A stretch of DNA of 64,000 nucleotides, from the NCBI GenBank assembly GCA_934474025.1, contig CAKSMF010000001.1, positions 496,001-560,000 on the forward strand, given 5' to 3'. Source of the DNA: an uncultured Ruminococcus sp. (GTDB lineage: Bacteria; Bacillota; Clostridia; Oscillospirales; Ruminococcaceae). A program made the translations under genes and the position numbers. Positions 33,879-41,178 of the stretch are shown here, piece after piece; the stretch's first letter is position 1, and every line of letters starts with the position of its first letter. The notes under the pieces are model-generated. The model worked only from the letters and a program-made list of their open reading frames with translations. It was not told the origin of the DNA and made no database searches.

Positions 33879-34779
33879 TGTGGTTTTCCTCCCTGATTTT
33901 TTCAGCAATAACAGCTATTTTCTTGAAACGGTGATTTACTCCTGAACGGCTTATAGGTACACTAAGATTATCTCCTATTTCCTGTAAACTCATATCTACA
34001 TTATCAAGACGCATAACAGCTACTTCACGCAGTTCTGCTGAAAGACTGTCCAGACCGTCGACTTTATCTATAAGTTTTATATCTTCAATCTGACGCATTG
34101 ATGCCTTTATAACTTTGTCAATATTGGCTGTATCACAATTTGCAATACGATTAGCTTTGTTGCGTACATCTTTATAAATTTTGACATTCATAATTTCGAG
34201 AGTGCAATTCTGAGCCCCCATAAATGTTAAAGTATCCTCTATTGACTCGCTGTCTTTGATGTATACAATATATTGTCCACGGCGAATAGTTGTTTTTGCA
34301 TTGACTCCTATATCTCCTAATAATACAATGAGTTCTTCTGAAAGCACTTCTCCGGGTACAGAAAATTCAAGGTGGTATTCTTTTGAAGGGTCATTTACAC
34401 TTCCACAGGCAAGAAATATTCCGGCTGTAAAACCTCCTATACTGTTGGTTACAATGATTTCAGAATTGATAGTACGAACATTAATAAATTTATAAGTCTG
34501 ATAAATTTCATCTATAATTTTTTTGTCATTTATATCATAGCTGTATAAAATAGTGCCGTCTTTTCGGGAATTTTCATGACACTCAGGGTTATATCTGAAA
34601 ACATTTCTGAATAAAGAACCGAAAAATTCCGCTGAAATACTGCTTTCTGTCTGAAAACATATGTGTTCCGGAGAGAGTGTGCGACTAAATAACAACATTC
34701 CATAAAGGCAAACAAAACGTTTATCGTTGTCACTTACTGCTGAACATATTTCACGGCGTACATCATTTGAGAAAGACAT
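33868..34779 (-). CDS. whiA: WhiA DNA-binding regulator
   Basis: A 303-residue WhiA: an N-terminal domain related to LAGLIDADG endonucleases (without their activity; 'TNSIGGFTAGIFLACGSVND') and a C-terminal helix-turn-helix ('LREVAVMRLDNVDMSLQEIG', 'SRSGVNHRFKKI'). In Firmicutes it affects division and chromosome segregation, and it normally follows rapZ and yvcK. Here yvcK is missing and a broken HEPN gene plus repeats lie between rapZ and whiA. AAAGGA precedes the start. Confidence 0.93.
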   Translation of the reverse strand: MSFSNDVRREICSAVSDNDKRFVCLYGMLLFSRTLSPEHICFQTESSISAEFFGSLFRNVFRYNPECHENSRKDGTILYSYDINDKKIIDEIYQTYKFINVRTINSEIIVTNSIGGFTAGIFLACGSVNDPSKEYHLEFSVPGEVLSEELIVLLGDIGVNAKTTIRRGQYIVYIKDSESIEDTLTFMGAQNCTLEIMNVKIYKDVRNKANRIANCDTANIDKVIKASMRQIEDIKLIDKVDGLDSLSAELREVAVMRLDNVDMSLQEIGDNLSVPISRSGVNHRFKKIAVIAEKIREENHIEQ

Positions 34780-34807
34780 ATATAATCAATCCTTTGCTTG
34801 AAAAATT

Positions 34808-34834
34808 GTCCGCACACAATTAATATGTACGGAC
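34808..34834 (-). terminator. intrinsic terminator downstream of the HEPN pseudogene
   Basis: GTCCG (34808-34812) and CGGAC (34830-34834) with extra inner pairing; read on the minus strand the stem is followed by AATTTTTC. It lies between the HEPN remnant and whiA. Confidence 0.6.
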
Positions 34835-34860
34835 TATATTTTTTCATAAAAAATCAAAAT

Positions 34861-35361
34861 TTACTTTATTTTATACAAGTCATTTAAAGCTACTTTTAAT
34901 AAATCTGTCATTTTTTTTAAGATTTCACAATCATTCCTGCTTATCACACATATTGTGTAATTGTTATGTTTTAATTAAAAATTCGGATACCTTAATGAAT
35001 TATTAAGTATTTGAAACTTACTATCTTTAAGGATTTTTTTCAAAAAAATATCTTCAATTTGTTTTTTCGCATTAATATCATTGCCACAATATATTTTAAT
35101 CAATAACTCTAAAGAATTATCTAAAGAATGACCCGTTTCTCTGATAAGCTTTGCAAATCCTTTGTTAGTAGAGTCTACTTTATAACAAATTTGTTCTTTA
35201 ACGTATTTTTCCATTGATTGAATATATAGATAAGCTGATTCATTAAACATACCATATTTACATAAAATATTTGCTGAATTATAATCTTTTTCTGCAAGGT
35301 CATGATATGCCTGAGCTACATCTAAGTTATTATTTATTATTATTTTTTTCCCAAAATACAT
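34861..35361 (-). pseudogene. HEPN-domain protein interrupted by an in-frame stop
   Basis: The first 128 codons encode a HEPN-like helical protein ('AQAYHDLAEKDYNSANILCK', 'NESAYLYIQSMEKYVKEQIC') ending '...NSLRYPNF' at a TAA (34977-34975). The same frame continues without further stops for 37 codons to 34861 and encodes a tail containing 'YTICVISRNDCEILKKMTDL', which looks like the missing C-terminal helix of the family. The gene is therefore best read as split by one nonsense mutation; the shorter protein might still be made. HEPN proteins are often the toxin half of HEPN-MNT pairs, but no MNT partner is adjacent. It sits beside a 150-bp intergenic repeat. Confidence 0.7.
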
Positions 35362-35400
35362 AATTTACCTTTATTAATTATATTTTCACGCTTGTTTTAA

Positions 35401-35542
35401 TTCACAGTCGGTAATTCGCAGAGACTGTCTGATAGTGATTTATCTCATATCAGTGGGTATACCAATTTATCTCCGCTCGCCACTGATGTTAAATTTCTGA
35501 TTTACAATTCATCTCACCATCTATAGAGGCGGGAGAATGCTT
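35401..35542. repeat. intergenic repeat, copy A
   Basis: About 142 bp similar to copy B at 36482-36642, same orientation. Shared blocks include CACAGTCG, TCAGTGGGGTAT-like, ATTTATCTCCGC, CGCCACTG, TTTCTGATTTACAATTCAT and a terminal hairpin of the form CACCATCTATAGAGGCGGG. There is no coding capacity. Compact hairpins and intergenic placement suggest a small non-autonomous element. Confidence 0.75.
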
Positions 35543-35590
35543 TTTAAAAGCATATATAATCAAAAACTTCAAACTATTAATTTATAAATA

Positions 35591-36463
35591 TTATATGATT
35601 CTGTCTTTTGTTATATCACGGTGATATTTATGAACTTTGTAATTATTTTCTGACAAATGGCGAGCCATGAGTTCGGCAAAAGTAATAGAACGATGTTTTC
35701 CGCCTGTGCAACCAAAAGCTATTACAAGCTGGCTTTTGCCCTCATGAACATAAAGTGGCAAAAGATAATCAATAAGGTCTTTAAGTTTTTCAAAAAGTTC
35801 CTTTGATTGCTCGAAACTCATAACATAATCTCTGACGCATTCTTCACAGCCGGTACGATTACGAAGATTTTCCACATAATACGGATTAGGCAGACATCTT
35901 ACATCAAATACAAGGTCAGATTCTGTTGAAACTCCGTATTTAAAGCCAAATGACATTACTTTTATATTGAGAGAATCAGAGCTTCTGTTAAGAAAAATTC
36001 CTTTAACCTGTTCTTTAAGCTGATTTGCAGAAAGTTCAGAAGTTTCTATATAGTAGTCGGCGATTTCTCTTAATTGTGATAATTGCATTCTTTCATAACG
36101 TATAGCGTCATGCAGACTGCCATTAAATTTTTCATCAAGAGGGTGACGGCGACGTGTTTCTTTATAACGTTTTATAAGAACTTCATTGCTTGCCTCTATG
36201 AATAAAACTTTTACATCAAGGTCATTATTTTCTTTAAGTAACTGCCATGAATGATATATTTCTGTAAACATATCTCCGGTACGTATATCAACTGCAACCG
36301 CAATTTTATTTATTCCGCTGTTGGATTTTCTGCATATGTCCACAAATCGTGAAATAAGTTTCGGTGGGATATTATCAATACAATAGTATCCTATATCTTC
36401 CATAACGTCCATAACACAGGACTTTCCCGACCCTGACATTCCTGTAACAATCAACAACTGCAT
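35591..36463 (-). CDS. rapZ: RNase adapter protein RapZ (YvcJ-like)
   Basis: A 290-residue P-loop protein with Walker A 'IVTGMSGSGKSCVMDVMEDI' at the N-terminus and the C-terminal RapZ domain ('VMSFGFKYGVSTESDLVFDV', 'IAFGCTGGKHRSITFAELMA'). In E. coli it controls a small RNA acting on glucosamine-6-P synthase; in Gram-positive bacteria its role is less clear, with NTPase activity. It follows murB with a repeat copy in the gap, and precedes the second copy. Confidence 0.95.
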   Translation of the reverse strand: MQLLIVTGMSGSGKSCVMDVMEDIGYYCIDNIPPKLISRFVDICRKSNSGINKIAVAVDIRTGDMFTEIYHSWQLLKENNDLDVKVLFIEASNEVLIKRYKETRRRHPLDEKFNGSLHDAIRYERMQLSQLREIADYYIETSELSANQLKEQVKGIFLNRSSDSLNIKVMSFGFKYGVSTESDLVFDVRCLPNPYYVENLRNRTGCEECVRDYVMSFEQSKELFEKLKDLIDYLLPLYVHEGKSQLVIAFGCTGGKHRSITFAELMARHLSENNYKVHKYHRDITKDRII

Positions 36464-36481
36464 AAAATTCCTCCTTGTTTC

Positions 36482-36642
36482 AATCCACAGTCGTTGAGTT
36501 CATGGAGACTGACGAGTCAGTGTATGTTTGACTGTGATTTACCTCATGTCAGTGGGGTATAACGATTTATCTCCGCCCGCCACTGCCGTTAAGTTTCTGA
36601 TTTACAATTCATTTCACCACCTATGGAGGTGGGAGAATTCTT
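36482..36642. repeat. intergenic repeat, copy B
   Basis: The longer copy, with about 20 bp more in its left third than copy A. The right end has a hairpin, CACCACCTATGGAGGTGGG. On the minus strand the left edge reads GTGGATTGAAAC, but there is no array of repeats and spacers. It lies between murB and rapZ. Confidence 0.75.
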
Positions 36643-36668
36643 GTTGATGCTTGTTAAAAAAGGATTTT

Positions 36669-37574
36669 TTATTTAAGTACAACCGGTTCAAGTTCAAGAG
36701 TATAACCGGTTTTTTCTTTAACAATCCGCTGTACTTTTTCGCATAATTCCATAACATCTGCACAAGTAGCGTGACCTTTGTTTATTACAAAACCACTATG
36801 TTTTTCGCTGACCATTGCACCACCGCAGGTTAAACCTTTAAGTCCGCATTGCTCGATAAGCAAAGATGCATAACTTCCTTCCGGTCTTTTGAAAGTACTT
36901 CCGGCACTTGGAAATTCCAAAGGCTGTTTTGAACTTCTTTTGTTCATACAGACGGTCATATTTTCACGGATAGTCTGTGAATCGCCATTATCAAGACGCA
37001 TTGTAACAGAAGTTATAATAAAATTTTTTCCGGAAAAAAAACTATGCCTGTAAGAAAGTTCCATATCTTCATGGTTTATGGAATGTTTTTCAAGATTTTC
37101 GTCAATGTATTCTGCCGAAACAACTATATCAGACATTTCACTGCCATATGCTCCAGCATTCATGTATAATGCACCGCCAACAGTTCCGGGAATACCGAAA
37201 AGATTTTCCATTCCGGAAAGTCCTGTCTGCTGAGCGTGTACGCATACTGAAGCTAATAGAACTCCAGCATCAGCTTTTATGGTATTGCCATTGACTTCTA
37301 TGTGTGCAAAATTACTTCCAAAGAGAAGAATTACACCGTCAAATCCCTCATCGGAAACTATAACATTGCTACCTCTTCCTAAAACAAAATATCTGATATT
37401 TTCAGATTTAAGATAGCGGAGAATTTTAATAACAGATTCAACAGAATTAATATTTATCAATGCACGACATTTACCACCGAAACGAAATGTAACATATTCA
37501 CTTAAAGAACATTCCGGAATTATACGACAATCAAGTTTATTGCATATATGAGTAAGTTCATTTATATTTATCAT
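36669..37574 (-). CDS. murB: UDP-N-acetylenolpyruvoylglucosamine reductase
   Basis: MurB reduces UDP-GlcNAc-enolpyruvate to UDP-MurNAc. The 301-residue protein has the FAD-binding 'FVLGRGSNVIVSDEGFDGVI' (about 62-81), 'GIPGTVGGALYMNAGAYGSE', the catalytic Ser in 'FPSAGSTFKRP', and 'GAMVSEKHSGFVINKGHAT' with the C-terminal active-site region ending 'LELEPVVL'. The length fits the shorter type II enzymes. It lies in the rpe-DUF4015-hprK-murB-rapZ unit. Confidence 0.97.
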   Translation of the reverse strand: MININELTHICNKLDCRIIPECSLSEYVTFRFGGKCRALININSVESVIKILRYLKSENIRYFVLGRGSNVIVSDEGFDGVILLFGSNFAHIEVNGNTIKADAGVLLASVCVHAQQTGLSGMENLFGIPGTVGGALYMNAGAYGSEMSDIVVSAEYIDENLEKHSINHEDMELSYRHSFFSGKNFIITSVTMRLDNGDSQTIRENMTVCMNKRSSKQPLEFPSAGSTFKRPEGSYASLLIEQCGLKGLTCGGAMVSEKHSGFVINKGHATCADVMELCEKVQRIVKEKTGYTLELEPVVLK

Positions 37575-37601
37575 ATTGTCCCCCTGCGAGTGAATTTCTG
37601 T

Positions 37602-38561
37602 TTAGAAAGCTTCATAATCACGTACAATTTCCTTTGCTTCTGATTCCATGCCGAGTCTGTGTAAAAGTTCAGTAGCAGCATTATAACCCATTTTTTTCTG
37701 TCTGTTGTTCATAGCAGCAACTTCGAGTATTACGGCAAGGTTACGTCCCGGCTTTACAGGAATGGTCAATGACGGGATTTTAACGCCAAGCAATGAAACG
37801 TATTCCGTATCAACACCCATTCTGTCATAAAGCTTTTCAGAATTCCACTGTTCAAGTGTAACCACAAGGTCAAGTTTTTCAGTCATTTTTACCGCACCTA
37901 TACCAAAAAGACGACGGGCATTAATGATTCCGATACCTCTGAGTTCAAGGAAGTGACGGATATTATCGGGAGAACTTCCCACAAGGCTTATATTTGAAAC
38001 CTTTCTTATTTCTACAGCATCATCTGCGACAAGTCTGTGACCACGTTTTACAAGTTCGATAGCAGTTTCACTTTTTCCGACACCGCTTTCACCGGTAATG
38101 AAAACGCCTTCACCATAGATTTCAATAAGAACGCCGTGACGTGTGATTCTCGGAGCAAGATTAAGATTAAGGAATGCTATAAGTCCTGACATAAAGTTAG
38201 AAGTACTTTCTTTACTTCTAAGTAATGGGACTTCATATTCCTTTGCGAGTTCAAGCATTTCCGCAAAATAGGGGAGTTCTCTTGTAATTATAAGAGCAGG
38301 TATTCTCTGTGCAAACAAAAGCTGAAGTCTTTCACGTCTTGTTTTTTCATCTATTGTTGAGAGATATGCAAATTCCATTTTACCTATAATCTGAATTCTT
38401 TCAGGATTGAAGTATTCATAGAATCCCATAAGCTGTAACCCCGGACGGTTTACATCATTTTCATCAATCATAACTTCATTTGCGTCCTTGTGAATAAAAA
38501 TTGTTTCAAGTTTAAATTCGTCTATCACTTTTTGTAGTGACACATTAAATTTTTCAGTCAT
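37602..38561 (-). CDS. hprK: HPr(Ser) kinase/phosphorylase
   Basis: HprK phosphorylates HPr on Ser46 for carbon catabolite control and reverses the reaction. The 319-residue protein has the P-loop 'FITGESGVGKSETAIELVKR' (about 153-172) and the signature 'LELRGIGIINARRLFGIGAV' (about 204-223), with the active-site 'RHGVLIEIYGEGV' before it. It implies that an HPr protein exists elsewhere in the genome. Confidence 0.97.
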   Translation of the reverse strand: MTEKFNVSLQKVIDEFKLETIFIHKDANEVMIDENDVNRPGLQLMGFYEYFNPERIQIIGKMEFAYLSTIDEKTRRERLQLLFAQRIPALIITRELPYFAEMLELAKEYEVPLLRSKESTSNFMSGLIAFLNLNLAPRITRHGVLIEIYGEGVFITGESGVGKSETAIELVKRGHRLVADDAVEIRKVSNISLVGSSPDNIRHFLELRGIGIINARRLFGIGAVKMTEKLDLVVTLEQWNSEKLYDRMGVDTEYVSLLGVKIPSLTIPVKPGRNLAVILEVAAMNNRQKKMGYNAATELLHRLGMESEAKEIVRDYEAF

Positions 38562-38603
38562 TAAAAAATCTCCATTCTTTTCCGGAAATTTCCGGATTAT
38601 TTT

Positions 38604-39782
38604 TTATCCCAGTATAAAAGATATGTATCCCAATTCAGCTATATCATCTTTAGCCCTGAGTACTTCGGAAGTATTATATGCAGTACCGGAAATACGCACT
38701 ATAACGTTAAAGTCTGAGAGTTGTTTTTCTATAAGGTCAAGCATTTTTGTGATATTTTCAGACGGAGTACCCTCAAATTCATATACAGTATTTCCGGTAT
38801 CTACGCCTTGACTTATTTCATCAAGATTTACATCAACAACAATTGTATCAGTTTCAATTGCGAGTGGTTTAAGTATTTCCGAATTGTCACAAAGAATATC
38901 AGATGCATTTACTTCTATGAACATATCAGAGTTATTTTCATTAACTGTGTCATAAAGCAAATTAACAACATCTGTAAGTGCAGTATATCTTTCATAATCT
39001 TCAAGACGGCTGTCATTAAGCAGTGTTAAATCCCTGTCAGTGAAATCCGGAAATTTAACATCTGTAAGTATAAGTTTTTTAAAACCCGCTACAGAAATTT
39101 CATCTGTTATAAATTCAAGATAGGCGGTATATTCTTCTGAAAACGGTGATGCCCATGCTTTAGAATTTGAATCATGCCATGCTGAAACAGTTTCAGGATT
39201 CAAATATCCATATTGCGGATATTCTTCCGGAATAGTATTGTCAGAAAAAGTACTTATATACGCTACAGGAGTATAACCTTCCTTTTTGATAGTTGCTGTA
39301 ATTTCCTTTAATGTAAGCTCTGAATCTTTTATTTCAGGAATTTCTTCATACTGTGTATCATAAGTTAAATGACCGTCCGGAAGTTTCAAAGGCACTTCAA
39401 TATATTCAATGTCCTGCTCCTGTGGAATTCTTCCTATAGCGGTTTTAATAGCCTCACAGTTCATTATTTCGTATTCGTTAAGTCGTACGCTTTTGTAAGC
39501 CGGAATTTCATTTTCCTGCACTTCTGAAAGATTGTATTCTGAATTTTCAGTAGAAGTTTCTGAGGAATTTTCTTCATATGAGGTCGTCTGCTGAATTTCT
39601 TCGTCCCCTTGTTTTCTTGAATAGTTTATTCGAGGACCTGCAACACTGTATCCAAGGAATCCTATTCCACCTAATAATACAATAGTAAGTAATGCCGAAA
39701 AGAATTTGCCTATCGGACTTTTTCCATAATAATTTTTTTCTTTTGTTTTGTAAATTTTCCTTCCTTTGTTCTTGATTTTCAT
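38604..39782 (-). CDS. membrane-anchored DUF4015-like putative glycoside hydrolase
   Basis: A 392-residue protein: basic N-terminus, one membrane segment (about 26-49), an acidic Ser/Glu/Thr-rich spacer (about 55-90), then a TIM-barrel-like domain. 'TPVAYISTFSDNTIPEEYP', 'WASPFSEEYTAYLEFITDEI' and 'GFKKLILTDVKFPDF' recall the DUF4015 family of predicted glycosyl hydrolases, in which the acidic residues after the fourth strand would be catalytic. The match is partial and no substrate can be named. It lies between rpe and hprK, an odd place for a surface enzyme. Confidence 0.6.
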   Translation of the reverse strand: MKIKNKGRKIYKTKEKNYYGKSPIGKFFSALLTIVLLGGIGFLGYSVAGPRINYSRKQGDEEIQQTTSYEENSSETSTENSEYNLSEVQENEIPAYKSVRLNEYEIMNCEAIKTAIGRIPQEQDIEYIEVPLKLPDGHLTYDTQYEEIPEIKDSELTLKEITATIKKEGYTPVAYISTFSDNTIPEEYPQYGYLNPETVSAWHDSNSKAWASPFSEEYTAYLEFITDEISVAGFKKLILTDVKFPDFTDRDLTLLNDSRLEDYERYTALTDVVNLLYDTVNENNSDMFIEVNASDILCDNSEILKPLAIETDTIVVDVNLDEISQGVDTGNTVYEFEGTPSENITKMLDLIEKQLSDFNVIVRISGTAYNTSEVLRAKDDIAELGYISFILG

Positions 39783-39825
39783 TGAAATCTTCCTTTGTAA
39801 AAATATTATTTATCTAAAAAATTGA

Positions 39826-40482
39826 TTAAGCTCTGAGATTTTCGGCAGTTTCCTTCATGTTTTCAGCCTTGAAAAGATAGCTTCCAGAAACAAGAACGTT
39901 AGCTCCTGCTTTTTTGACAATTACGGAAGTTTCGGCATTTATACCACCATCAACCTGAACATCAATGTCAAGTCCTAATTCGGTAATTTTATCACGGATA
40001 ATCTTTACTTTATCGGCACATTCGGGCATGAAACTCTGTCCGCCAAAACCTGGCTCAACAGTCATTACAAGTACCATATCCAGATACGGAAGATATTCAA
40101 AAACTGCATCAGCAGGAGTTGCAGGTTTAATAGCAAGTGCAACTTTAGCACCGCTTTCACGTATGGCTTTAATGGTCTGCATAGTATCGCTTTGGCTTTC
40201 TAAATGGAATGATATTATATCAGCTCCACTTTCTGCAAAACGATTTACATATTTAATCGGGTCAGCAATCATAAGATGAACATCTAATATGAGATTGGTT
40301 TCTTTTCTCATTCTTTCAAGGACGGGCAGACCGAATGTTATATTATTCACAAACAAGCCGTCCATAACGTCAAAATGCAACATTTCAATGCCGTTTTCTT
40401 CTAATTTTTTCATTTCTTCACCCAGTCGGAGCATATCTGCACTTAATACAGATGCTGATACTGAATTCTTCATTTTATCCAC
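39826..40482 (-). CDS. rpe: ribulose-phosphate 3-epimerase
   Basis: Rpe interconverts ribulose-5-P and xylulose-5-P in the pentose phosphate pathway. The 218-residue TIM barrel has 'SASVLSADMLRLGEEM', 'MLHFDVMDGLFVNNITFG' with metal-binding His and Asp, 'LDVHLMIADPIKYV', 'MTVEPGFGGQSFMPE' and 'IDVQVDGGINAET' with the second catalytic Asp. It heads the operon, with its own consensus promoter. Confidence 0.97.
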   Translation of the reverse strand: MDKMKNSVSASVLSADMLRLGEEMKKLEENGIEMLHFDVMDGLFVNNITFGLPVLERMRKETNLILDVHLMIADPIKYVNRFAESGADIISFHLESQSDTMQTIKAIRESGAKVALAIKPATPADAVFEYLPYLDMVLVMTVEPGFGGQSFMPECADKVKIIRDKITELGLDIDVQVDGGINAETSVIVKKAGANVLVSGSYLFKAENMKETAENLRA

Positions 40483-40512
40483 TTCTTTCAGATTGATAGT
40501 TTCTCTTAATTT

Positions 40513-40541
40513 ATTATATAATATTTATCGTCTGCCGTCAA
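40513..40541 (-). promoter_or_regulatory. sigma-A-like promoter of the rpe operon
   Basis: Minus-strand TTGACG (40541-40536), 17-nt spacer, TATAAT (40518-40513). Confidence 0.85.
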
Positions 40542-40611
40542 TATACCTGAATTGTTTTTTTCTTTTACTTAAATAATTTTATGCTTTTTATGAAAAAATT
40601 TCAAAAACCTC

Positions 40612-40640
40612 TTTACAAATCCAGAAAGATATGTTATAAT
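40612..40640 (+). promoter_or_regulatory. sigma-A-like promoter of rpsO
   Basis: TTTACA (40612-40617), 17-nt spacer, TATAAT (40635-40640). Confidence 0.82.
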
Positions 40641-40646
40641 AGTTTC

Positions 40647-40713
40647 ACCGTGTTCTCAGACAGGGGCTTGTCCTCAAAGTTCACCCTTGCCTTAGTCAGC
40701 GGAATATTTTTAT
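40647..40713 (+). promoter_or_regulatory. rpsO leader: candidate S15-binding autoregulatory structure
   Basis: GACAGGGGC (40659-40667) can pair with GCCTTAGTC (40689-40697) with two adjacent G-U pairs next to G-C pairs; alternatively GACA (40659-40662) pairs with TGTC (40669-40672), and the AGGG in its loop region could pair with CCCT downstream. Such compact alternatives with a GU/GC element are the hallmark of S15 regulatory leaders. This is inference from pairing only. Confidence 0.45.
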
Positions 40714-40728
40714 TAAGAGGTGCTTTCA

Positions 40729-40995
40729 ATGTTAATGAAAGATGAAAAGACAGCCATTATTGAGGCTAACAGAACTCACGCAACCGATACAGGTTCACCA
40801 GAAGTACAGATTGCTATTCTCACAAAGAGAATCAACGACCTTACTGCTCACCTTAAAGAACACAAGAACGACCATCACTCCAGACGTGGACTTCTCAAGA
40901 TGGTTGGTCACAGACGTAACCTTCTTGCTTACCTCAAGAAAAAGGATATCGAAAGATACCGTGCTGTTATCGAAAAACTCGGTCTTCGTAAGTAA
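40729..40995 (+). CDS. rpsO: 30S ribosomal protein S15
   Basis: An 88-residue S15, the usual size, binding 16S rRNA in the central domain. Visible signatures are 'DTGSPEVQIAILTKRINDLT', 'HKNDHHSRRGLLKMVGHRRN' and 'LLAYLKKKDIERYRAVIEKL'. The ATG at 40729 follows AAGAGGTG with about 7 nt between. pnp follows, the conserved rpsO-pnp pair. Confidence 0.98.
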   Translation: MLMKDEKTAIIEANRTHATDTGSPEVQIAILTKRINDLTAHLKEHKNDHHSRRGLLKMVGHRRNLLAYLKKKDIERYRAVIEKLGLRK

Positions 40996-41004
40996 TTTGA
41001 TTTT

Positions 41005-41040
41005 AAGGCAGACAGGGCTTGTTACCCTTTCTGCCTTTAC
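41005..41040 (+). terminator. rpsO terminator/attenuator
   Basis: AAGGCAG (41005-41011) pairs with CTGCCTT (41031-41037), with inner AGGG / CCCT; followed by TTAC. The 5' arm and loop repeat the CAGACAGGG-CTTGT sequence found in the rpsO leader. Its weak T-tail may let some transcripts continue into pnp. Confidence 0.65.
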
Positions 41041-41087
41041 GTCTTTAAATTTGCATTTAAATTTTTGAATTAATTCAAAAAAGTAAC

Positions 41088-41148
41088 CGGCTTTTAGCAT
41101 TAAACTGTGATACAAGTTTCTTTGTATTAGAGTTTATTGCTAAAGCCG
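41088..41148 (+). promoter_or_regulatory. long hairpin in the pnp leader
   Basis: Three consecutive paired blocks make one long stem: CGGCTTTTAGCA (41088-41099) with TGCTAAAGCCG (41138-41148), TAAACT (41101-41106) with AGTTTA (41131-41136), and ATACAA (41110-41115) with TTGTAT (41122-41127), closed by a 6-nt loop. It lies 31 nt upstream of the pnp start. In E. coli a long pnp leader hairpin is cut by RNase III for PNPase autoregulation; the position here is the same. Confidence 0.75.
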
Positions 41149-41178
41149 ATATGAATTTTTTAATGGAGGCATTTTTAT

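Noticed and set aside
36475..36495. CRISPR-like repeat end (GTGGATTGAAAC on the minus strand)
   Set aside because: Only one occurrence; no regular repeats with unique spacers and no cas genes. It is part of the 150-bp intergenic repeat.
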